Below, piece after piece: positions 34,872 to 42,763 of a DNA stretch of 64,000 nucleotides. The notes beneath the pieces are model-generated. The model saw only the letters and a program-made list of their open reading frames with translations. It was not told the origin of the DNA and did not search any database. The translations under genes and the position numbers were made by a program. Source of the DNA: Loktanella sp. Alg231-35 (GTDB lineage: Bacteria > Pseudomonadota > Alphaproteobacteria > Rhodobacterales > Rhodobacteraceae); NCBI RefSeq assembly GCF_900143545.1, contig NZ_FREV01000002.1, forward strand, positions 62,018-126,017, read 5' to 3'. Each line of letters begins with the position of its first letter. Position 1 is the stretch's first letter.

Positions 34872-35846
34872 TCACTGCGTTGGGATAAAGTTCTCTGCGT
34901 AAAAGCGGTGCCAGTTGTCGCCCATGATCCCGGCCGTCTCTGTCTCGCTTAGACCGGTCGCGCGCAATCCGCGTTCGATATTGTCAAAATCCCGGTTGTC
35001 GTTGAACCACGACGGCATTGGCGGAAAACCGGGGGCGGTTGCAGAGCCTTCGCCATAGTCGATTTCCTTGCTCCAGCGCCCGACCCGCATCCATTCGACA
35101 ACGCTGTCTGGGTGGTCCTGACACAGATCTGTGCCGATCCCGAGGTGCTCTGCGCCGAATTTCTCGGCTGTCCGGGCGATCATTTCGCAGAAACTTTCCA
35201 GCGTGCAGTCTGATTTGTCTTTCAGGTGATGCGGGTAGACCGAAAAGCCGAGCATGCCGCCGTTTTCGGTGACCGCGCGGATGACATCATCCTTTTTGTT
35301 GCGCAACGCGGGCGACCATTCGTAGGGATTGGCATGGGTAATCGCGATAGGCCGCTCAGAGATGTCCGCGGCGTCAATCGTCGACCGATCTGCGGAATGG
35401 CTCATGTCCACGACCAGCCCAACCCGGTTCATTTCTTTGATCACCTGTTTGCCCATGCGGGTGATGCCGGTGTCTTCGGCTTCATAGCAACCCGTCGCCA
35501 GAAGCGACTGGTTGTTATAAGTCAGCTGCATGAACCGCGCGCCCAATGTGTGGACGATTTCGACAAGGCCGATGTCATCCTCAATCGGGCTCGGGTTCTG
35601 AAATCCAAAGAAGATCGCGGTGCGCCCGGTTTCGCGGGCTTTGTCCACGTCGCCCGCCCATTGGCCCTTCATGATCAGGTCAGGGTACTGTTCGAACCAA
35701 CTGTTCCACTGTTCAAAGTTCAGGACGGTTTCGCGGAAATTCTCGTGATACGAGATGGTGACGTGAACCGCGTCCACGCCCCCTTCGCGCATCTGCCGAA
35801 AGATTTTCTCCGACCAATTGGCATATTGGAGATTGTCGATTCGCAT
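34872..35846 (-). CDS. M19 (renal dipeptidase) family protein lacking N-terminal metal ligands
   Basis: 324 residues of the M19 TIM-barrel family. Present: 'VDMSHSADRSTIDAADIS' and 'PIAITHANPYEW' (the two His ligands) and 'LGIGTDLCQDHP' (Asp). Absent: the N-terminal His-x-Asp pair, since the protein opens 'MRIDNLQYANWSEKIF' where classical members have 'DGHxD', and the usual bridging Glu region reads 'FFGFQNPSPIEDD'. It may therefore hold one metal or act on something other than dipeptides. The start shares a base with the stop of the aldehyde dehydrogenase gene (TGATG), so the two are coupled. Confidence 0.8.
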   Translation of the reverse strand: MRIDNLQYANWSEKIFRQMREGGVDAVHVTISYHENFRETVLNFEQWNSWFEQYPDLIMKGQWAGDVDKARETGRTAIFFGFQNPSPIEDDIGLVEIVHTLGARFMQLTYNNQSLLATGCYEAEDTGITRMGKQVIKEMNRVGLVVDMSHSADRSTIDAADISERPIAITHANPYEWSPALRNKKDDVIRAVTENGGMLGFSVYPHHLKDKSDCTLESFCEMIARTAEKFGAEHLGIGTDLCQDHPDSVVEWMRVGRWSKEIDYGEGSATAPGFPPMPSWFNDNRDFDNIERGLRATGLSETETAGIMGDNWHRFYAENFIPTQ

Positions 35847-37291
35847 CAGAGCGGTGTCCCCGATGAAATGTAAGCGGTCTTGACCGTGGTATAGAATTCA
35901 GCCGCCGCCTTGCCTTGTTCGCGCGGCCCGTAAGAGCTGTCACCGCGCCCGCCGAATGGTACGTGGTAATCGGTGCCAGCGGTTGGCAGGTTCACCATCA
36001 CGCAGCCCGATTGCGCGTTGCGCCGGAAGTGGGTGGCGCGCGCAAGGTTTGTAGTGACGATGCCAGCGGTCAGGCCAAAGTTGGTGTCGTTGACGACATG
36101 CAATGCCTCTTCGTAACCGCCAACAGGGATAACACATGCAAGTGGCGCAAACATCTCTTCGCGGTTGATGCGCATGTCGTTGGTGGTGCCAGTGAACACG
36201 CCGGGGGACATGTAATAGCCTTCGGTCGGCATCTCTAGCCGCTGACCGCCGCAGAGCAGTTCGGCGCCTTCGGTTGCCGCCAGATCGACGTAGGCGAGGT
36301 TTTCGTTCAATTGCTGTTCGGATACAACTGGGCCCAGTTGCGTGCCTGCCTCCAAGGCGTGGCCAACCTTCATCGCCTTTGCACCGGCGACAAGTTTTTC
36401 GACGAATTGATCATGCACGCCCTGATGCACAACCAGACGCGAGGACGCGGTACATTTCTGACCAGAACCCCCAAACGCGCCGCCAAGTGCCAGCGTGACG
36501 GCAAGGTCGAGATCCGCGTCGTCCATGACGGCCAGCGCGTTCTTCGATCCCATTTCCATCTGCACCTTGGTCAGGTTCTGGATCGCGGCTGCGGCGATAC
36601 CTTTGCCGACGGGGACCGATCCGGTAAAGCTGATCGCGTTGATCTTGGGGCTTTCGACCAGACGTTGACCGATGGCACCGCCAGCCCCCATGACCAAAGA
36701 CACGAGGCCCTTGGGGATGTCCTGACGAGAGATGATTTCGACCAGTGCAACAGCAGAGGCGGGTGTGACATTCGCGGGCTTCCAGACCACGGCGTTGCCG
36801 TAGCAAAGCGCGGGCGCGATTTTCCACGATGCTGTGGCAGTCGGGAAGTTCCAAGGCGAGATGATCGCGACTGTGCCCACCGGCTCGCGGCGCACGTCAA
36901 TTTCGATGCCGTCGCGCACGGAATCGGCATTTTCGCCGATCTGACGCAGGCATTCGGCGGCGTAATAGGTGAAGAACTGACCGGCGCGGAACACTTCGCC
37001 TTTGCCTTCGGCAAGCGGTTTACCTTCTTCACGGGACAACAATGTGCCCAACTCTTCGGCGCGGGCCATCATTTCGTTGCCGATAGCCATCAGAACGTTT
37101 TGCTTGCGCTCAAGACCATAAGCGGCCCACTCGGCCTGCGCCCGGCGGGCCTGATCAAGGGTGGCAACCAACTGATCAGAGGAGGCCTGCGCGAAGGTGC
37201 CGACCAGATCGCTCAGATCGGATGGATTTCTGTTCTCGATCTCGGAGCTGCCCGAAACCCATTCGCCTGCGATATAGTTCAAGTTTTGCAT
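35846..37291 (-). CDS. NAD(P)-dependent aldehyde dehydrogenase (2-oxoglutarate semialdehyde dehydrogenase-like)
   Basis: 481 residues, full length for the family. 'SPWNFP' holds the oxyanion Asn (148), 'QMEMGSKNA' the general base Glu246, 'GGSGQKCTASS' the catalytic Cys280, and 'FTGSVPVGKG' the cofactor turn. The overall wording resembles alpha-ketoglutarate semialdehyde (2,5-dioxovalerate) dehydrogenases. It would oxidise an aldehyde made by the pathway. ATG 37291 is chosen with GGGGAC about eight bases upstream. It is the first gene of the operon and is preceded by the palindrome at 37382-37402. Confidence 0.87.
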   Translation of the reverse strand: MQNLNYIAGEWVSGSSEIENRNPSDLSDLVGTFAQASSDQLVATLDQARRAQAEWAAYGLERKQNVLMAIGNEMMARAEELGTLLSREEGKPLAEGKGEVFRAGQFFTYYAAECLRQIGENADSVRDGIEIDVRREPVGTVAIISPWNFPTATASWKIAPALCYGNAVVWKPANVTPASAVALVEIISRQDIPKGLVSLVMGAGGAIGQRLVESPKINAISFTGSVPVGKGIAAAAIQNLTKVQMEMGSKNALAVMDDADLDLAVTLALGGAFGGSGQKCTASSRLVVHQGVHDQFVEKLVAGAKAMKVGHALEAGTQLGPVVSEQQLNENLAYVDLAATEGAELLCGGQRLEMPTEGYYMSPGVFTGTTNDMRINREEMFAPLACVIPVGGYEEALHVVNDTNFGLTAGIVTTNLARATHFRRNAQSGCVMVNLPTAGTDYHVPFGGRGDSSYGPREQGKAAAEFYTTVKTAYISSGTPL

Positions 37292-37381
37292 GCCATGTCC
37301 CCAAATTCTTGCATTCGCATAAGTGCTCTTTGGCACAATACGCGAGAGAGCTGATTCAGGCACGCAAGAATTAGTGTAGAT

Positions 37382-37402
37382 TAATTCAGCCTTGCTGAAT
37401 TA
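37382..37402. promoter_or_regulatory. Putative LysR operator upstream of the ALDH operon
   Basis: TAATTCAGC / GCTGAATTA form a perfect 9-bp inverted repeat around CTT. It overlaps the last codons of the LysR gene and lies about 90 bases before the aldehyde dehydrogenase start. The core TTCAG-N5-CTGAA is shared with the palindrome at 38291-38307. Confidence 0.62.
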
Positions 37403-38290
37403 TGGGTCGGGAAACAGCGTGCCGCTTTGCTGCATCTCTGACACCAATGCGAGGAACTCGCGCGCCGCGGGCATCAGCTTTGCGTGCGGCTGCGACGCGA
37501 TGTGCACCGTGCGACGGGCGGTGACGTCCCGCAGTGGCAGAAAAACGATATCATCCTGTTCCTGCGAGACGGCCAAGCGCGGCAGAACCGATATGCCGAC
37601 GCCTGCACGCACCAACCCCAACAGCGAGGTGATGCTGGGGACCATCAGGCGGGATTTGGCGAGGATCGGTTCAAAGTCCGGATCGGTGATCAGGTTGGAC
37701 AGCCCGTTAGCGATCAACACATGATCCTGCATGTCACGCCAACCTAGTTGATCCCAGTCGCGGGCCAGCTGGTGGTCTTTTTGACACACCACACCAAAGC
37801 GGTCATTGAAAAGCTCGCGCCGGGTCAGATCGCCGACGGGTGATAAGGTGCCAATGCCGATATCGGCACGTTCATGTAGCAACTCATGCTCGATTGCGGC
37901 GGAATCCATGTCGCGTATATCGATTTGAACCCCGGCAAATTGCTGTGTGAAGCGCAGGATCACATGGGGCAGCAGGTTCTTGGCGACTGATGGCGTGACG
38001 ACGAGGCGCAGATAGCCAAAGTCGGACCGGCTGAGCCCTTCGATAACCGCCACAGAGTTCTGAAAGTGGCTGACTTCGCGGCGCGCCTCTTCGTAGATCA
38101 AGGCACCCAAGGCAGTCAGTTTCGATTTGCGTGCGGTTTCAAACAACGGCACCCCAACGTGATCCTCGAATTGTTTGAGCATCATCGACACCGCCGAAGA
38201 CGTGCGCCCCAACTCTTCCGCCGCCTCTGACAGGCTGCCATGTTGCACAACTGCGGTGAAGCACTTGAGCATTTCAATCTTGATCGCCAT
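37400..38290 (-). CDS. LysR-family transcriptional regulator
   Basis: 296 residues. The N-terminal winged helix-turn-helix (residues 1-60, 'MLKCFTAVVQHGSLSEAAEE' then 'RTSSAVSMMLKQFEDHVG') is followed by the periplasmic-binding-like effector domain. It is co-directional with, and directly upstream of, the aldehyde dehydrogenase operon and divergent from the ridA-like gene, with two matching palindromes beside it. It probably controls both transcription units and itself. The start ATG lies immediately against the operator at 38291-38307. Its inducer is presumably an intermediate of the pathway encoded here. Confidence 0.88.
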   Translation of the reverse strand: MAIKIEMLKCFTAVVQHGSLSEAAEELGRTSSAVSMMLKQFEDHVGVPLFETARKSKLTALGALIYEEARREVSHFQNSVAVIEGLSRSDFGYLRLVVTPSVAKNLLPHVILRFTQQFAGVQIDIRDMDSAAIEHELLHERADIGIGTLSPVGDLTRRELFNDRFGVVCQKDHQLARDWDQLGWRDMQDHVLIANGLSNLITDPDFEPILAKSRLMVPSITSLLGLVRAGVGISVLPRLAVSQEQDDIVFLPLRDVTARRTVHIASQPHAKLMPAAREFLALVSEMQQSGTLFPDP

Positions 38291-38307
38291 TTTCAGGTTT
38301 CCTGAAA
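38291..38307. promoter_or_regulatory. Putative LysR operator between lysR and ridA
   Basis: TTTCAGG / CCTGAAA form a perfect 7-bp inverted repeat around TTT. It abuts the LysR start codon and sits about 80 bases before the RidA start. It shares the TTCAG-N5-CTGAA core with the site upstream of the aldehyde dehydrogenase gene, suggesting autoregulation and joint control. Confidence 0.58.
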
Positions 38308-38385
38308 TACATTCAACGAATTCAAGTTTGCCTTGCCTTTGTTGTTGTGTCCATAAGAGAGCAAACGCACATAGGAATGTCAGAC

Positions 38386-38727
38386 ATGATCGAACGTATC
38401 GAAACCGGTGAACGCTCTTCCAAAATCGTTAAGCACAATGGCGTGGCATATCTGACCGGGCAGGTGGCCGAAGGTGACACCATTCAGGAACAGGTACGTA
38501 TTTGCCTTGAAAAGGTTGATGCGCTGCTGATCAAAGCCGGATCTTCACGTGAACAAATGCTTCGCGTCACCATCTGGCTTGCGGATATGAAGGACTTTGC
38601 CGGCTTGAACGAAGTTTGGAACGCATGGGTACCTGCCGGTCATGCCCCTGCACGCGCCTGCGGAGAGGCAAAGCTGGCGCGGACAGAGTTGAAGGTCGAA
38701 TTTATCGTGGACGCGGCTTACGATTAA
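38386..38727 (+). CDS. RidA/YjgF/UK114-family enamine/imine deaminase-like protein
   Basis: 113 residues, the usual RidA size; these act as trimers that hydrolyse reactive enamines or imines to ketones and ammonia. 'GVAYLTGQVAEGDTIQEQ' is the N-terminal core, 'TIWLADMKDFAGLNEVWNAW' the middle, and 'APARACGEAKLARTELKVEF' the C-terminal part that carries the conserved Arg. ATG 38386 is preferred because AGGA lies about nine bases before it, while the in-frame ATG at 38377 is directly against that AGGA. Divergent from lysR. An imine-handling enzyme implies that the adjoining operon degrades a nitrogen-containing compound. Confidence 0.86.
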   Translation: MIERIETGERSSKIVKHNGVAYLTGQVAEGDTIQEQVRICLEKVDALLIKAGSSREQMLRVTIWLADMKDFAGLNEVWNAWVPAGHAPARACGEAKLARTELKVEFIVDAAYD

Positions 38728-38738
38728 GCCGCACCGCG

Positions 38739-40022
38739 CTAGTTTCGGCACCTGCCGTTGTCGTAGCTGCCAACCTCGCGGATAACATCAGAGGGTGCCG
38801 CCTCAACGCGGCGACCGGTGAGTTCTGAACGCAGGACACGCACCATCAGGTCGTTCAGACGCGTCACCTGATAGCACGACACGGTGGGTTCCGCGTGGCT
38901 AAAGCCCACCCCACTGTCGTCAGTCAGGAACAGGTAACGACCACCGGTGACCACTGATCCTTGGCGCATGAGAAATTCCAATCGATCCTCAACCCCGCTG
39001 GCCGCCAGCCCAAAGATCTGAATGCCATTGGCCGCAGCGGTTCGCGCTGCATCGTAATAGGTCCGGGTTTGGGAGGCGCGCGGTGGCTCATCTCCGACCT
39101 GAAACAATAAGCGTTCACCACGACCGCGCCGCCAGTCCAGCTGCATCGCGGCTTGCAAGGCGTCTGCGACCACCTCTGGCCCGCCGGCACCCCCTGAGGA
39201 GCGCTCTGACGCGACCCACTGCCTGAATTGCGTCAGATTGCGGGTGAAACCGTAGCTTTTGATCACATAAGGGTCGGCGGGCGCTTTGTAGACGACCAGC
39301 CCAAACCTAATGTCGACGCCTGGTGCCGCACTTTGAGCGTTGCGCGTGATCTCTCTGATTTCCTGGGCGAGCCATGACAATTCATCCGCCATGCTGCCGG
39401 TGGTGTCGACGACAAAGACAAGATCAAGAAAGTCGGGCGACCATGTGCCCGTAAATGGCAAGGTCACGGCGTGCTGCGTTTGTCCGGTTTGGAGCGTCGT
39501 CACGACTGCGGGACCACCAGTGTCAGGAAACGCGCGCATCTCGACCGTGCGAAGCCGTGACTGGCCCAATGTCGCAGGGAATACTGTGACGTTTCCATCA
39601 ACACCGGAATAGCCATCATAGAACGGGTCGGCGGCGCCGGGTTCGTGCAGGGTGATACGCACGCCGGGCGCGGGTGCGCCATCAGAGCCGCGCAATTGCG
39701 CCAGCACAGGACGGTTGAAGTTAGCCTTGGGCAGGCGCAATTCGGAGCTTGCTTCGCCCTGATAACGTAGGAAAGCCGAAAGGTTCAGCGTGTCGTCAAT
39801 ATCGCCAGCTGTGACGACCCCCGCCGCAGGTGCGACCCGTGGCGATGGCGGCGGGACAATGACCATGGCAGGGGCTACTGGCATTGCTTCAGCCATAACA
39901 GGAGCTTCGATGACCGCCTGCGTCTGCGCGCCGGTGATGGCCGGTCGTTGCTGCAAGTCGGTGGTCGAGCAGCCCCCGATAAGTGTGGCGATTGTGATGA
40001 TCAAATGCGTTCTGAGTTTCAT
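38739..40022 (-). CDS. VWA-domain lipoprotein
   Basis: 427 residues. Signal peptide with lipobox LIGGC (Cys18), then an Ala/Pro/Val-rich linker to about 70. A beta-sandwich-like part follows ('RGSDGAPAPGVRITLHEPGA', probably carboxypeptidase-regulatory-like). The von Willebrand factor A domain begins 'LDLVFVVDTTGSMADEL' with an intact metal-ion-dependent adhesion motif DxTGS (206-210). The C-terminus has two Cys that could pair. It is anchored in the envelope and probably binds a protein partner through a divalent metal. ATG 40022 is chosen for the lipoprotein signal. It is divergent from a DUF6502-like gene, with matched operators on both promoters. Confidence 0.85.
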   Translation of the reverse strand: MKLRTHLIITIATLIGGCSTTDLQQRPAITGAQTQAVIEAPVMAEAMPVAPAMVIVPPPSPRVAPAAGVVTAGDIDDTLNLSAFLRYQGEASSELRLPKANFNRPVLAQLRGSDGAPAPGVRITLHEPGAADPFYDGYSGVDGNVTVFPATLGQSRLRTVEMRAFPDTGGPAVVTTLQTGQTQHAVTLPFTGTWSPDFLDLVFVVDTTGSMADELSWLAQEIREITRNAQSAAPGVDIRFGLVVYKAPADPYVIKSYGFTRNLTQFRQWVASERSSGGAGGPEVVADALQAAMQLDWRRGRGERLLFQVGDEPPRASQTRTYYDAARTAAANGIQIFGLAASGVEDRLEFLMRQGSVVTGGRYLFLTDDSGVGFSHAEPTVSCYQVTRLNDLMVRVLRSELTGRRVEAAPSDVIREVGSYDNGRCRN

Positions 40023-40042
40023 ATCATGATCCGTTTCATAAA

Positions 40043-40059
40043 ATGTGTAAATTGCACAT
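40043..40059. promoter_or_regulatory. Operator copy 1 (17-bp interrupted palindrome) on the VWA promoter
   Basis: ATGTGTAAATTGCACAT; the two half-sites match as inverted repeats except one pair. An identical copy lies 47 bp away at 40090-40106. This copy overlaps the predicted -10 of the VWA gene promoter. Confidence 0.65.
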
Positions 40060-40084
40060 ATTTTGAATCCTATGGACTTGTCAA
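40056..40084 (-). promoter_or_regulatory. Putative promoter of the VWA lipoprotein gene
   Basis: On the minus strand a consensus -35 TTGACA (40079-40084) is followed after 17 bp by ATATGT (40056-40061). Operator copy 1 covers the -10. The predicted start of transcription lies within or just past the operator. Confidence 0.5.
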
Positions 40085-40090
40085 TAGAAA
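40063..40090 (+). promoter_or_regulatory. Putative promoter of the DUF6502-like operon
   Basis: TTGAAT (40063-40068), a 16-bp spacer and TAGAAA (40085-40090). Operator copy 2 starts at the last base of the -10 and covers the expected transcription start, leaving only about a 10-base leader before the ATG at 40108. Confidence 0.42.
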
Positions 40091-40106
40091 TGTGTAAATT
40101 GCACAT
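40090..40106. promoter_or_regulatory. Operator copy 2 (17-bp interrupted palindrome) on the DUF6502-like promoter
   Basis: Same 17 bases as the copy at 40043-40059; including two flanking A residues, 19 bases are identical. It ends one base before the start codon of the DUF6502-like gene, so a bound protein would block both transcription start and the ribosome site region. Confidence 0.65.
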
Positions 40107-40107
40107 T

Positions 40108-40866
40108 ATGATTGATTTGCTCGATAGATTGCTTGGCCCATTCGCCCGACTGATGGTGGCGCGGGGTGTTCAGTTTCCCGAATTGGCCGAACGGCTCAAG
40201 GCGCACTATGTGGACGCGGCGAAGGGCATGTCGGACGGCAAGATGACGGACAGTCGCCTGTCAATTTTGACCGGTTTGCAGCGCCGTGACGTCGCACGGC
40301 TGCGCGCATTGCCGGCGCCGGAACCGCGTACACACCACCTCGCGCGTCTGTTGGCCCTTTGGCAAAATGAACCCGCCTTTGATGGCCGCGACCTGCCACG
40401 GAATGGCCCTGCGCCCTCGTTTGAGGCGCTGGCCAAGATTGTCCGCAAGGATATCCATCCGCGTACCATGCTGGACACGTTGGAAGCGGCGGGCGCCGTC
40501 GCAATTGACGGCGAAACCCAGAACGTGCGCCTGTTGCAGGCCTCATATCAGCCCTTGTCGGGGTCTGAGGATCAGTTGGCCTATCTGACGCAAAACCTTG
40601 GTGACCATTTTGATGCAGCGACTGACAATGTGCTTGGACAGGACCCGCCACATTTTGAGCGCGCTGTGCATTACACTGAGCTGACGAATGATCATATCGC
40701 TGCGCTAAAAGCGGACTATGATGCGGCGCAGATGGCCTTGCTCAAGCGTCTGAGCGCGCGGGCGGCTGAGATGAAGAAAGACGCCCTGAAACTGCCAGCC
40801 GAGGACCGAATTGCGTGCTTCCGCGCGGGTGGCTATTTCTACGCAACACAGGAAGACGAAACATGA
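40108..40866 (+). CDS. DUF6502-like protein, possible DNA-binding regulator
   Basis: 252 residues, soluble. The N-terminal stretch 'RLMVARGVQFPELAERLKAH' and 'MTDSRLSILTGLQRRDVARL' reads like a helix-turn-helix, as in DUF6502 proteins (family named from memory). The remainder is helical, with a charged C-terminal segment 'RLSARAAEMKKDALKLPAED'. No ribosome site precedes ATG 40108, and the transcript may be leaderless or nearly so; ATG and in-frame upstream codons at 40063 and 40090 lie in or before the operator. It is divergent from the VWA lipoprotein, and its stop overlaps the start of a small lipoprotein gene (ATGA). It is the natural candidate to bind the twin operators. Confidence 0.7.
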   Translation: MIDLLDRLLGPFARLMVARGVQFPELAERLKAHYVDAAKGMSDGKMTDSRLSILTGLQRRDVARLRALPAPEPRTHHLARLLALWQNEPAFDGRDLPRNGPAPSFEALAKIVRKDIHPRTMLDTLEAAGAVAIDGETQNVRLLQASYQPLSGSEDQLAYLTQNLGDHFDAATDNVLGQDPPHFERAVHYTELTNDHIAALKADYDAAQMALLKRLSARAAEMKKDALKLPAEDRIACFRAGGYFYATQEDET

Positions 40867-41048
40867 AACGCCTGATCATCTGTCTGACATTGGCGCTGGG
40901 CGCATGTAGCTTGCCGCAGGAAGAACGGGCAGCCATAGCGCCGCCGGTTCTGGAGTCGCCTGCGGTAATGGCGGCGCCCGTGATGGTGCCTTGCAATATC
41001 AACGAGGTGGCCGCGCATGACGGCATCGGCGGGACCGGGTGTAGGTAA
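40863..41048 (+). CDS. Small lipoprotein, 61 residues
   Basis: Signal peptide 'MKRLIICLTLALGAC' with lipobox LGAC (Cys15), followed by a Pro/Ala/Val linker 'PPVLESPAVMAAPVMV' that echoes the linker after the lipid Cys of the VWA lipoprotein. Two more cysteines are near the C-terminus. Its ATG overlaps the upstream stop by four bases, and GGAAGACG is the ribosome site. Probably an envelope partner of the VWA lipoprotein in the same module. No family recognised. Confidence 0.72.
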   Translation: MKRLIICLTLALGACSLPQEERAAIAPPVLESPAVMAAPVMVPCNINEVAAHDGIGGTGCR

Positions 41049-41053
41049 CCGGC

Positions 41054-42760
41054 CTAGCGTTCGGTCAATTTCAACTCAATCCGGCGGTTCTGCGCGCGAG
41101 CCTCTGGTGTGTCCAGTGGGTTGATGGGCTGGAATTCACCAAAGCCGTTTGCAGCCAAACGTCGTGGGTCGATCCCCAGTTCTTCGGACATAAACCGCAC
41201 CACGGACAGCGCGCGCGCCTGACTTAGTTCCCAGTTGTCGGCGAAACGTCCGCCACGGTTCACAGGGATGTTGTCGGTGTGCCCGTCGACACGGATCACC
41301 CAATCGATCCCCGCCGGAATGTCATCGGCGATGCCCCGCAGGATGTCGGCGATATTGGCGATCTCAACCTCGCCCGCTTGCGCGAGCGTGGCACTGCCCG
41401 GTTCGAACAGTACCTCGGAATTGAAGATGAAGCGGTCGCCTTCGATCCGCACTCGGTCTTGTCCTTCAAGGATTTGGCGCAATTCGCCAAAGAAATTCGA
41501 TTTGAACCGTGACAAATCTTCTGCTTCGGCGGCGAGCCGTTCGGCCTCTTCCTCAAGCCGTGCTGTCTCGGTCTCTAGCCGGATGCGCTCTGCCTCTTCC
41601 AGCGCGCGCCGCTGCCGTTCCTCAGAGACGACGCGGGCGAGGGCGGTATTGAGTTGCGCGCCCAATGTTTCGATCTGCACTTGCGCTTCTCGGTCTGTTT
41701 CTTCAGCTAGGTTCAGCAAGGACTGCAGGTCACCGACCTGCGTGCGCAAGGCCGTGATTTGCTCATTCAGCAAAGCAACCTCACGCTGGCTTTCGGCAGA
41801 AAGCGCTTCTTGCTTCGAAAGTTCTTCGTTGGCCAGTGCCAGCAGGGCCGCCTGTTCGTCAGCTGAGTTTGCGCCGATTTGTGCGTCGGCACGCAGAAGT
41901 GCAAGCTCTGAGCGGGCTTCGGCAAGTTGCACTGTCAGCGTGTCATTCTCACCCGCCAATGAACCGCGCAGCGTGTCGAGTTCTTCTTGTGCGGCACGCG
42001 CAGCAGCCAGCAACGTCAGCGTATCCTCGGCTTCGCGACGCTGTTCTTCTAGGTTCAGCGTCATCGCCGTCAGTTCTGTGTCGGCATTGGCCAGCCGCTC
42101 TCGCAGCGCTTCTGCAGCGGCCGCGTCCGTCAGCATTTCGGCTTCTAAAGCGGAAATGCGTGCTGTTGCTTCTGACTGCTCGGTTTCGAGGTCAGCAATC
42201 ATCGCCTCCAACGCTTCGCGGCGGGCGGCGGCCAAACGTGCGGCTTGGGTCCCGGCATCGATTTCGCTGCGCGCGTCGGCCAGTGCAAGGTTGAGCGCCT
42301 CTTGCTGTGACAAAAGCCGTTCCTGTTCGGTCTCCAGTCCGGCAATGCTGGCACGTGCATCCACACGATCGCTCAGCAAGCCTGCGACCTGTGCCTCAAA
42401 CTGCGTGATCTCGCTTTGGGCTGCGGCCAGCGCCTGATCCTGCGTTTCGCGTTCTGCGATCAAGGCCGCGATCCGGCCTGCCTGCCGCGTGGCCTCTGCG
42501 TTGGCTGCATCAAGGTCGGCATTCAAAGACGCCGACCTGTCCTGTTCAAGCCCAAGGGTTGCAGCCAAAGCCGCGACCTCGTTACTGAGCGCATCCAGCT
42601 CGCTTTCCTGACCAGTGATCTGCTGACGTAGCACAAACTGGATCACCATAAAGATGGTCAGAACGAACATCAGCACCAGCAAAAGCCCGGTCATCGCATC
42701 CACAAAGCCCGGCCAAATGGCGTTCTGAAACCTGTTCGATGATCTGCGGCTCAGCGCCAT
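41054..42760 (-). CDS. MotB/OmpA-like inner-membrane protein with long coiled coil
   Basis: 568 residues. One N-terminal transmembrane helix follows 'WPGFVDAMTGLLLVLMFVLT', whose Asp21 corresponds to the ion-binding Asp of MotB/ExbD/ZorB. Residues about 45-420 are a continuous coiled coil rich in Ala, Glu and Gln. The last ~135 residues are an OmpA peptidoglycan-binding domain ('VDGHTDNIPVNRGG', 'LSQARALSVVRFM', 'QNRRIELKLTER'). It pairs with the ExbB/MotA-like protein encoded three bases upstream. The product probably spans from the inner membrane to the cell wall. Not a flagellar MotB: that gene is separate at 47478. Confidence 0.85.
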   Translation of the reverse strand: MALSRRSSNRFQNAIWPGFVDAMTGLLLVLMFVLTIFMVIQFVLRQQITGQESELDALSNEVAALAATLGLEQDRSASLNADLDAANAEATRQAGRIAALIAERETQDQALAAAQSEITQFEAQVAGLLSDRVDARASIAGLETEQERLLSQQEALNLALADARSEIDAGTQAARLAAARREALEAMIADLETEQSEATARISALEAEMLTDAAAAEALRERLANADTELTAMTLNLEEQRREAEDTLTLLAAARAAQEELDTLRGSLAGENDTLTVQLAEARSELALLRADAQIGANSADEQAALLALANEELSKQEALSAESQREVALLNEQITALRTQVGDLQSLLNLAEETDREAQVQIETLGAQLNTALARVVSEERQRRALEEAERIRLETETARLEEEAERLAAEAEDLSRFKSNFFGELRQILEGQDRVRIEGDRFIFNSEVLFEPGSATLAQAGEVEIANIADILRGIADDIPAGIDWVIRVDGHTDNIPVNRGGRFADNWELSQARALSVVRFMSEELGIDPRRLAANGFGEFQPINPLDTPEARAQNRRIELKLTER

Positions 42761-42763
42761 GGA

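Noticed and set aside
41235..42437. A 400-codon plus-strand frame rich in Ser, Ala and Arg
   Set aside because: It is the mirror image of the Ala/Glu-rich coiled coil encoded on the other strand and has no family features.
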